Assembly: GCA_028279995.1 (NCBI GenBank)
Contig: JANQMQ010000657.1
Coordinates: 1 to 5,488, forward strand
Direction: 5' to 3'
Length of the DNA stretch: 5,488 nucleotides
Source of the DNA: Candidatus Phaeomarinibacter sp.
GTDB taxonomy: Bacteria; Pseudomonadota; Alphaproteobacteria; CGMCC-115125
Shown here: piece by piece, positions 1 through 4,809 of the stretch
Layout: every line of letters starts with the position of its first letter
How positions within the stretch are numbered: the first letter of the stretch is position 1
Program-made: the position numbers and the translations under genes
Notes under the pieces: generated by a model
Database searches by the model: none
The model's input: only the letters and a program-made list of their open reading frames with translations
Told to the model about the DNA's origin: nothing

Positions 1-506
1 TCCGCGCCTACGATCAGCTGCTGCCGAAGTATCCCGACTTGGAACTGGTCGTGATCGGCTCCCTGCGTGAAGGCAACACCTCCAAGGAACTTGAGCGCCG
101 CGGCATCAAGGACAAGGTGAAGTTCGTGTCCGGTGGTCTCACCGACGAAGACATCACCAAGATGTACGCCGAAGCCACCATCGCCATCTCGCCATCAGTT
201 TATGAAGGCTTTGGCTTCCCCTGCGGCGAGGCCATGGCCTGCGGTGCGCCGGTGATCTCAACAGATGGTGGCTCTCTGCCGGAAGTTGCCGGCGATGCTG
301 CTCCGGTGGTGCCCAATTCCAACCCGGACGCACTTGCAGCCGAGATTTCGCGGCTGCTGGATGACAAGAGCCTGCGTGACAGCATCGGCGCTGCTGGCCG
401 TGCACGCATGCTCAAGGAATTCCAATGGAGCCGGACCGCCGAGAACCTCGAAAAAATCTATCTGGAGACTATCGGACGTGCGCACGGTCGACTTCGCCAA
501 GCTTAA
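1..506 (+). CDS. Glycosyltransferase family 4-type, C-terminal part (5' truncated by window)
   Basis: The frame is open from the window edge and about 167 residues are visible, so this is the C-terminal, nucleotide-sugar-binding half of a GT-B fold glycosyltransferase. Seen: a Rossmann-like beginning (LELVVIGS), the segment VKFVSGGLTDEDITKMYAEA (typical of the loop before the donor site), then EGFGFPCGEAMACGAPVIST, which holds the E-x7-E signature of retaining GT4 enzymes, followed by GGSLPEVAGDAA and the usual terminal helices (LLDDKSLRDSIGAAGRAR). Known of the family: these enzymes transfer a sugar from a nucleotide or lipid-linked donor to an acceptor in glycan, lipopolysaccharide or glycolipid synthesis, generally at the cytoplasmic face of the membrane. 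Donor and acceptor cannot be told from this. The true start lies upstream of the window. The 3' end overlaps the next gene's GTG start by 29 nt, implying one operon. Confidence 0.93.
   Translation, partial: RAYDQLLPKYPDLELVVIGSLREGNTSKELERRGIKDKVKFVSGGLTDEDITKMYAEATIAISPSVYEGFGFPCGEAMACGAPVISTDGGSLPEVAGDAAPVVPNSNPDALAAEISRLLDDKSLRDSIGAAGRARMLKEFQWSRTAENLEKIYLETIGRAHGRLRQA
464..467 (+). promoter_or_regulatory. Ribosome binding site deciding the GTG start of the methyltransferase
   Basis: GGAG lies 10 nt before the GTG at 478, inside the end of the glycosyltransferase gene. It supports GTG 478 over any upstream ATG in the same frame. Residues before that point read as a shifted version of the glycosyltransferase. 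Confidence 0.6.
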
Positions 507-1209
507 TCTTCAGGAAGGCGACCGGGTTCTGGACCTTGGCTGCGGCGAAGGACGGCACATGCACGCCGTCTATTTCGCCAAGGACGAGATTCAGGCTGTC
601 GGCGTCGATCTCCTGCTGGAAGACGTGCAAAAGGCCCGCAAGGGCTTTCTGGATTTTCCCGATCTTGATCCCTCCAGTCCGCGCAGCTTCGGTTTCTCCG
701 TCGGCAATGCCCTGAAGCTCCCCTTCGCGGACAACACCTTCGACAAGGTGATCTGCTCGGAAGTGCTCGAACACATCCCGGACTATCTGGGAGCCGTGAA
801 AGAGATCAACCGTGTGCTCAAACCCGGCGGCACATTCGGCGTGTCAGTCCCCCGCTACTGGCCCGAACGCATCTGCTGGGCGCTGTCCGAGGACTATCAC
901 AACACACCCGGCGGCCATGTGCGCATCTTTTCCGAAGGTCAGTTGCGCGGCGCGGTTGAAGCACAGGGTCTGTCCTTCCTCCAGCGCCACTGGGCCCACG
1001 GCCTGCACTCCCCCTACTGGTGGATCCGCTGCGCCGTCGGCGTAAGGAATGACGAGAACTTCTTCGTCCGCACCTATCACCGCTTCCTCGCCTGGGACAT
1101 CGTGGACCGCCCGTGGCTCACGCGGATGCTGGAGAAGATCGCAGATCCTCTCATGGGCAAGAGCGTTGTGATGTATTTTCACAAAGCGTCCGAACGTGGG
1201 AACGCGTAG
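478..1209 (+). CDS. Class I SAM-dependent methyltransferase (Methyltransf_11-like)
   Basis: A 243-residue protein with a complete Rossmann-type methyltransferase core. Seen: motif I VLDLGCGEG at residues 17-25 (SAM binding), the acidic end of strand 2 at D44 (AVGVD, ribose contact), NALKLPFADNTFD at 77-89, SEVLEHI at 94-100 and the post-motif LKPGG at 114-118. The rest, from about 120, is rich in Trp, Tyr and His (ERICWALSEDYHNTPGGH, HSPYWWIRC) and probably forms the acceptor site. The start is taken as GTG 478 because motif I then sits near the N-terminus as is usual, and a GGAG lies upstream; the open frame extends further 5' but only as a shadow of the glycosyltransferase. Family role: transfer of a methyl group from S-adenosylmethionine to a small molecule, sugar or lipid. 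With a glycosyltransferase upstream and a toroid protein 2 nt downstream, a sugar or glycolipid acceptor is a reasonable inference, not shown. Confidence 0.9.
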   Translation: MRTVDFAKLNLQEGDRVLDLGCGEGRHMHAVYFAKDEIQAVGVDLLLEDVQKARKGFLDFPDLDPSSPRSFGFSVGNALKLPFADNTFDKVICSEVLEHIPDYLGAVKEINRVLKPGGTFGVSVPRYWPERICWALSEDYHNTPGGHVRIFSEGQLRGAVEAQGLSFLQRHWAHGLHSPYWWIRCAVGVRNDENFFVRTYHRFLAWDIVDRPWLTRMLEKIADPLMGKSVVMYFHKASERGNA

Positions 1210-1211
1210 TC

Positions 1212-2345
1212 ATGGGCGTACTGCACCTTACCAAGGGCTCCAAGATTCACGATGGCCTGTTTGACGGCGCCGTTGCCCGCATTCTAGAGCTTCAGCGCGA
1301 AGACGGCTCCATCCCCTGGTATGACGGCGGCGTCTTCGACCCGTGGAACCACACCGAAGCCGCCATGGCGCTCGATGTGATGGGCGAACGCGATGCGGCC
1401 GTACGGGCGTACCAGCACCTCGTCGACATCCAGCTCGAAGACGGCTCCTGGTGGATGGAAATGGGATCAGCCGTACCGCTGGACGAGGGCGAGCAGCGCT
1501 ATACAGGCGAGGGTGAACAGGAAAAGAAGTTCGAGCGTGATACCAACAGCGCCGCCTACATCGCCACTGGCATCTGGCATCACTATCTGCTGACACAGGA
1601 CAGAGACTTCCTGCAGCACTTCTGGCCGACAGTCGAAAAAGCTTTCGACTTTGTTGTCAGCCATCAGTCAGAGCACGGGGAAATCCGCTGGGCGTCGCGT
1701 GACACGGACGCCCCCGACGATGCCCTCATCACAGCCAGTTCCTCAATCCATAAAAGCCTTGAGCACGCGGCTCACATTGCAGCCACACTCGGACATATGG
1801 ACCTGACACAAAAGTGGATCGCCTCACGCGAAGCGCTGGGCGATGCCCTGCGCAACAAGCCCCATCGGTTTGACCGGACGTGGGAGCCGAAAGACACCTT
1901 CTCCATGGACTGGTACTACCCGGTGCTCGGCGGCGCGTTCACCGGCGAAGCCGCCTACGCCAAGATCGCATCGCGCTGGGACGAGTTCGTGCAGGACGGC
2001 ATGGGCTGCCGCTGTGTCGTCCATGAACCGTGGGTAACCGTCGCAGAATCCGCAGAGCTGTGCCTCGCCCTCCTGGGCATGGGTGATCGTCCCCGGGCCG
2101 AGCAGATGCTGTCCTGGCAGCACCAGCACCGCGATGACGCAGGCGCTTACTGGATGGGCATTCAGACCGAAGTCGACAAACCATGGCCAGCGGAAAAGCC
2201 CGCCTGGACAGCCGGCGCCGTCATTCTGGCAGCTGATGCGGTCACGCAATCAACAGCGGCCTGCAATGCCCTGATAGACCATACCCTGCCCGACCTGTCA
2301 GGCCTCGATGCGTCGCAGAATCGCCAGCGTCTCAATCAGCGCTAG
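1212..2345 (+). CDS. Alpha/alpha-toroid protein, 'prenyltransferase-like' (function unknown)
   Basis: A 377-residue soluble protein with no signal peptide or membrane segment. I read it as an alpha/alpha-barrel (toroid) resembling terpenoid cyclase/protein prenyltransferase and six-hairpin glycosidase folds. Seen: repeated Q-x3-G motifs followed by Trp, at residues 28-36 (QREDGSIPW), 74-81 (QLEDGSWW) and 152-160 (QSEHGEIRW), plus a looser copy at 305-314 (QHRDDAGAYW). They resemble the QW repeats of squalene cyclases. Also conspicuous are GGVFDPWNHTEAAMAL (39-54), RDTNSAAYIATGIWHHYLLT (109-128) and FSMDWYYPVLGGAFTGEAAY (230-249). The DxDD of class II cyclases and DDxxD of prenyl synthases are absent, so a 'prenyltransferase' label would rest on fold only; the middle looks closer to glucoamylase-like toroids. 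ATG 1212 is chosen because it falls 2 nt after the methyltransferase stop, with GGGA 10 nt upstream. Its last 16 codons overlap the convergent gene antisense. Catalysis or carbohydrate binding is possible; neither is proven. Confidence 0.85.
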   Translation: MGVLHLTKGSKIHDGLFDGAVARILELQREDGSIPWYDGGVFDPWNHTEAAMALDVMGERDAAVRAYQHLVDIQLEDGSWWMEMGSAVPLDEGEQRYTGEGEQEKKFERDTNSAAYIATGIWHHYLLTQDRDFLQHFWPTVEKAFDFVVSHQSEHGEIRWASRDTDAPDDALITASSSIHKSLEHAAHIAATLGHMDLTQKWIASREALGDALRNKPHRFDRTWEPKDTFSMDWYYPVLGGAFTGEAAYAKIASRWDEFVQDGMGCRCVVHEPWVTVAESAELCLALLGMGDRPRAEQMLSWQHQHRDDAGAYWMGIQTEVDKPWPAEKPAWTAGAVILAADAVTQSTAACNALIDHTLPDLSGLDASQNRQRLNQR

Positions 2346-2364
2346 CCCGCGAAACAGGCCTGAC
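2297..2364. repeat. 9-bp inverted repeat bracketing both convergent stop codons
   Basis: GTCAGGCCT at 2297-2305 and its exact reverse complement AGGCCTGAC at 2356-2364 are separated by 50 nt. The stops of both convergent genes (2298-2300 on minus, 2343-2345 on plus) lie in the span. There is no T-run on either side, so it is not an ordinary intrinsic terminator. It could be chance in a GC-rich coding region. Confidence 0.25.
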
Positions 2365-2930
2365 GCAAGAGCCAGCTCATAGACTTCATAAGGTGGCCGC
2401 CCGCCCGTCTCCGGGTCGGGGTGCACATCATGAATGGCCAGCACCCCACCGGGCGCAACCATCGGCGCAAAGGTGCGATAGTCCGTCAAAGCTGCGTCGA
2501 GCGTGTGCCCGCCGTCAATGAACACCATGCCCAGTGGCTGCTTCCAGACGCGCGCAAAATGCGCCGCCGACGTGGCGACCGGTATCACCACATCCTCAAG
2601 TCCCGCGTCCCGCATCGTCTTGCGAAAATGCGGCAGCGTATCCATGCCGCCATGACCGTCCGCCAGGTCAGGGTCATGGAACATCTGCCCCGGCTGGTTT
2701 TCCTCAGAGCCACGGTGATGATCAACCGCAAGCACCTGGCCACCGCCTTCACGGGCTCCCAGCCCCAGATAAACCGTGGATTTCCCGCAATAACTACCGA
2801 TTTCCAGAATCGGTCCGATGGAAGCGCTGGCTGTCGCATATGCGCGCAAGGCCTGGCCTTCTTCCGGCGCCAAGAAGCCTTTCACCGCCTCAATATCAAT
2901 CGGTAAATCACCTTTGCTCATATCAACCAT
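2298..2930 (-). CDS. Class I SAM-dependent methyltransferase (Methyltransf_24-like)
   Basis: A 210-residue protein with a compact methyltransferase fold. Seen: motif I ILEIGSYCGKST at residues 41-52, the acidic/histidine strand-2 end VLAVDHH at 67-72 followed by a Gly- and His-rich loop (80-97), VFIDGGHTLDAALTDY at 136-151 (the family's hallmark FIDGxH), APGGVLAIHDVHPDP at 159-173 and a C-terminal strand ETLAILRR. Such proteins act on sugars, natural products or unknown small molecules, with HxD/DxH residues that may bind a metal; the substrate here is unknown. ATG at 2930 is chosen, with GAAG about 9 nt upstream; the ATG three codons in (2921) is a possible alternative. The gene converges on the toroid gene, with 48 bp of antisense coding overlap, and is divergent from the CheZ-like gene. 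It is not in the left-hand operon's transcript, so a shared pathway is only suggested by proximity. Confidence 0.9.
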   Translation of the reverse strand: MVDMSKGDLPIDIEAVKGFLAPEEGQALRAYATASASIGPILEIGSYCGKSTVYLGLGAREGGGQVLAVDHHRGSEENQPGQMFHDPDLADGHGGMDTLPHFRKTMRDAGLEDVVIPVATSAAHFARVWKQPLGMVFIDGGHTLDAALTDYRTFAPMVAPGGVLAIHDVHPDPETGGRPPYEVYELALASGLFRGLALIETLAILRRIEA

Positions 2931-2943
2931 TCAGAAACTTCAA

Positions 2944-2971
2944 TTGGGGACTATGGACGCAACAACATATC
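2944..2971 (+). promoter_or_regulatory. Tentative promoter for the CheZ-like gene
   Basis: In the 71-bp divergent region, TTGGGG (2944-2949) and CATATC (2966-2971) are 16 nt apart and resemble sigma-70-type -35/-10 boxes, placing a start of transcription about 25 nt before ATG 3002. The match is weak and unsupported by comparison. I saw no convincing promoter for the minus-strand gene in the same region. Confidence 0.22.
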
Positions 2972-3001
2972 GCAGCTGCAGAAAAAGACCGGGGCCGGAA
3001 A

Positions 3002-3523
3002 ATGGCGGATTCACAGAGCAAAGCCGAAGCCAAACTTAAGATCATCCGCGAGACGCTGGAAGCAATGAGTAACAGCATTGCCAGCACACGCAAGGAAATC
3101 AGCGCCCTCAAGGACCCCGATGAAGCAAATGCACGGGTCGACGAAGCGACCGGCGAACTTGATGCCATCGTCAAGGCGACCGAAGGTGCAACATCCTCCA
3201 TTCTCGAGGCTGCTGAGAAGATGGACGACATCGCGGCCCGCGTCGGCGAACTGGACGGCGGCAGCAAGGCCGCAATGGCTGAAAGCGAAGCCATCGGCGA
3301 ACTGACCGCTGAAATCTTCATGGCCTGTTCCTTTCAGGACATCACCGGCCAGCGCATCAGCAAGGTCGTTGCTGTACTGAAGGAACTGGAACAGCGCACC
3401 TCGGACCTTCTGGGTGATTGCGGTCCCAAGAAAGACACCCGCCCCGACGCCCACCTTCTCAACGGCCCTGCAGCCGAAGGCGAAGGCATTGATCAGGACG
3501 CGGTCGACGCAATGTTTGCCTGA
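3002..3523 (+). CDS. CheZ-like protein phosphatase
   Basis: A 173-residue, mostly helical, charged protein. Seen: a long N-terminal coiled-coil-like part (about residues 8-100, heptad-like SKAEAKLKIIRETLEAMSNS, repeated Ala/Glu/Lys), then ACSFQDITGQRISKVVAVLK (109-128). This is the CheZ active-site helix: FQDITGQ corresponds to the FQDLTGQ of enterobacterial CheZ, whose Asp and Gln take part in CheY-P dephosphorylation; here D113 and Q117. A Pro/Gly-rich linker follows (140-162), ending in GIDQDAVDAMFA, like the C-terminal CheY-binding helix of CheZ. It is shorter than the roughly 214-residue E. coli protein, mainly in the N-terminal helices and linker. Inferred role: cytoplasmic phosphatase of a receiver-domain protein. 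ATG 3002 is preferred (GGGG about 7 nt upstream); the frame opens further upstream, but that part overlaps the minus-strand methyltransferase antisense and is not CheZ-like. No cheY, cheA or receptor gene lies in the window. Confidence 0.88.
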   Translation: MADSQSKAEAKLKIIRETLEAMSNSIASTRKEISALKDPDEANARVDEATGELDAIVKATEGATSSILEAAEKMDDIAARVGELDGGSKAAMAESEAIGELTAEIFMACSFQDITGQRISKVVAVLKELEQRTSDLLGDCGPKKDTRPDAHLLNGPAAEGEGIDQDAVDAMFA

Positions 3524-3530
3524 GGCAAAC
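3514..3530 (+). terminator. Short hairpin at the CheZ-like gene's stop codon (possible weak terminator)
   Basis: GTTTGCC (3514-3520) and GGCAAAC (3524-3530) form a perfect 7-bp stem, and the TGA stop codon (3521-3523) is the whole loop. No T-run follows, so an intrinsic terminator is doubtful; a role in mRNA 3'-end stability or in ending translation is possible. It may also be chance. Confidence 0.35.
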
Positions 3531-3596
3531 TCGGTCAAACCAACAGTGTTAATGAATGCCAAACAGTCTGTGAGAGACCGGCAATATTAACTTGAT
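3524..3596. other. Intergenic leader between CheZ-like and FIST genes
   Basis: Apart from the stop-codon hairpin and the leader hairpin described separately, this stretch is AT-richer than its neighbours and holds a short dyad GTTAAT (3548-3553) / ATTAAC (3586-3591) and CGGTC / GACCG arms. I see no convincing -35/-10 pair and no small open frame of note. A promoter for the FIST gene may lie here but cannot be fixed by eye. Confidence 0.4.
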
Positions 3597-3647
3597 CTTT
3601 GATCATTTCTGCGACGCTCGAAACTGAAGCGGCGTAGATGATCAAAG
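3597..3647 (+). promoter_or_regulatory. Long imperfect hairpin in the FIST gene leader, overlapping its Shine-Dalgarno
   Basis: CTTTGATCAT (3597-3606) pairs perfectly with ATGATCAAAG (3638-3647). After a 2-nt bulge (3607-3608), 3609-3618 pairs with 3628-3637 at 9 of 10 positions, one being G-U, leaving a 9-nt loop (3619-3627). At the base 3595-3596 can also pair with 3648-3649. The 3' arm and base contain the AAAGG(T) of the ribosome binding site AAAGGTGA (3644-3651), so in RNA the structure would hide it. As DNA the outer 10-bp arms could instead be a dyad operator; TTGATC occurs twice in direct orientation (3592-3597 and 3599-3604) and once inverted (3640-3645). Without a T-run it is not a terminator. 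Confidence 0.6.
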
Positions 3648-3651
3648 GTGA
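3644..3651 (+). promoter_or_regulatory. Ribosome binding site of the FIST gene
   Basis: AAAGGTGA ends 6 nt before ATG 3658, a good Shine-Dalgarno match at proper spacing that fixes this start. Half of it lies in the 3' arm of the leader hairpin. Confidence 0.6.
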
Positions 3652-3657
3652 AATCCC

Positions 3658-4809
3658 ATGCGGAGCCAACAGCTTAGACTCGAGAGCAACGCAACGTGGC
3701 AGCCCCACGGCAGTGCCCCCGCATTGTCCGATGCTCAACTCGTTTTGGCCTTTATGGATCCACAGCTCGGGGATGCGACGGCAGCCATGGGGGACCTTGA
3801 GGCGCTGTACCCTCACGCTGATGTCATTGCATGTAGTAGCGGCGGGGAAATTTCCGGTATCGACGTGATGGAAGGCGCAGCAGTTGCAACGGCACTCGCC
3901 TTTGACAGCACACCCACACGTCTTGCCACCGCCATGATTGAAACCGCGTCAGACAGTTTCAACGCGGGACAAAAGCTGGGCCGGCAACTTGAGGGCGAGG
4001 ATCTTGCCGGTGTCTTCGTGATCTCGGAAGGGTTACGCGTCAACGGCAGCGAACTGGTCCGGGGCCTGCGCGATCATATCGGTCACGCCATACCGATTAC
4101 CGGTGGCCTCGCGGGCGATGGTGCTGACTTTGGTGTCACACGCGTTGGCGCCAATGAGCCTCTCACACCGGGTCGCATCGCTGCCATCGGTCTATACGGC
4201 AAGGCCATCCGCATGGCTCACGGCAATGCCGGCGGCTGGGAGGAATTCGGTCCACAACGCCGCATCACGCGCAGCTGCGACAACGTCCTGTATGAACTCG
4301 ACGGCCAGCCAGCTCTTGATCTGTACAAGAAATATCTCGGAGATGCCGCCCACGACCTGCCCGCCAGCGGACTGCTTTTCCCATTGAAGATATGCAGAGG
4401 CGGCGACCACGCGTGTGAGGAGCATGATGCAGTCAGGACGATTCTTGCCACCAATGAAGATGACAAAAGCCTGACATTCGCAGGCGACATCCCTGAAGGT
4501 GGAAGCGCGCAGCTGATGATGGGCAACTTTGAACAGCTGATTTCGGGGGCTGGTGATGCAGCTGCCCGCGCCATGCCGGGCTGGTCCTGTGATGCCGCCA
4601 ACAGCGTTGGCATCCTCATAAGCTGCATTGGCCGCAAGCTGTTGCTGGGTCAGCGCGCTGCTGAAGAGGTCGAAGCGGTTGCCGACTGCCTGAAAGGTAT
4701 GCCCACCATCGGGTTCTACTCATATGGTGAGCTGTCACCGCATACGGCCTCCGGCATCTGTGAGCTTCATAACCAGACAATGACCATCACGCTTCTGGGT
4801 GAGGCATGA
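3658..4809 (+). CDS. FIST-domain sensory protein (FIST_N + FIST_C)
   Basis: A complete 383-residue FIST protein. Seen: FIST_N at about 26-210, with ALSDAQLVLAFMDP, the characteristic ACSSGGEISG (58-67), EGLRVNGSELVRGL (124-137) and the Gly-rich PITGGLAGDG (146-155); FIST_C at about 215-365, with DLYKKYLGDAAHDLP, LTFAGDIPEGGSAQLMMGNF (272-291), SCIGRKLLLGQRAAEE (322-337) and the highly typical end GFYSYGELSPHTASG then CELHNQTMTITLL. There is no signal peptide or membrane segment, so it is presumably cytoplasmic. Known: FIST was described as a sensory domain found in bacterial signal-transduction proteins and proposed to bind small ligands such as amino acids. A Cys/His cluster, C246, H251, C253, H256, stands in the region between the domains and may be particular to this protein. 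The start ATG 3658 has a clear Shine-Dalgarno. It overlaps the following PAS gene at ATGA (4806-4809), so sensor and kinase are probably made together. Confidence 0.93.
   Translation: MRSQQLRLESNATWQPHGSAPALSDAQLVLAFMDPQLGDATAAMGDLEALYPHADVIACSSGGEISGIDVMEGAAVATALAFDSTPTRLATAMIETASDSFNAGQKLGRQLEGEDLAGVFVISEGLRVNGSELVRGLRDHIGHAIPITGGLAGDGADFGVTRVGANEPLTPGRIAAIGLYGKAIRMAHGNAGGWEEFGPQRRITRSCDNVLYELDGQPALDLYKKYLGDAAHDLPASGLLFPLKICRGGDHACEEHDAVRTILATNEDDKSLTFAGDIPEGGSAQLMMGNFEQLISGAGDAAARAMPGWSCDAANSVGILISCIGRKLLLGQRAAEEVEAVADCLKGMPTIGFYSYGELSPHTASGICELHNQTMTITLLGEA

Noticed and set aside
265..477. 5' extension of the first methyltransferase frame
   Set aside because: It lies wholly inside the glycosyltransferase gene in another frame; the sequence has no methyltransferase character before GTG 478.
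1113..1211. 5' extension of the toroid protein into the methyltransferase gene
   Set aside because: ATG 1212 follows the upstream stop by 2 nt and starts the plausible N-terminus; the earlier part overlaps methyltransferase coding sequence.
1212..2345. Squalene-hopene cyclase or protein prenyltransferase
   Set aside because: QW-like repeats are present but catalytic DxDD and prenyltransferase zinc/diphosphate motifs are not; only a shared toroid fold can be claimed.
2421..2906. 161-residue open frame on + strand opposite the minus-strand methyltransferase
   Set aside because: Shadow of a gene with clear domain motifs; its composition (many Arg/His/Gln) has no recognisable fold.
2534..3001. 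5' extension of the CheZ-like reading frame up to 2534 (329 residues in all)
   Set aside because: The extension is antisense to the well-supported methyltransferase, is rich in Pro, Arg and His without domain likeness, and the CheZ-like helical part begins right at ATG 3002.
3011..3562. 183-residue open frame on - strand opposite the CheZ-like gene
   Set aside because: Antisense shadow: the + strand carries the FQDITGQ active-site motif, while the minus translation shows no domain.
3597..3647. Rho-independent terminator for the CheZ-like gene
   Set aside because: No T-run follows the stem, and it sits directly on the next gene's ribosome binding site.
3638..3868. Short + strand frame from ATG 3638 with 76 residues
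   Set aside because: Its ATG is within the hairpin arm with no Shine-Dalgarno, and it runs out of frame through the FIST_N coding region.
4218..4637. 139-residue open frame on - strand inside the FIST gene
   Set aside because: Antisense to a strongly recognisable FIST_C domain; no motif or ribosome binding site of its own.
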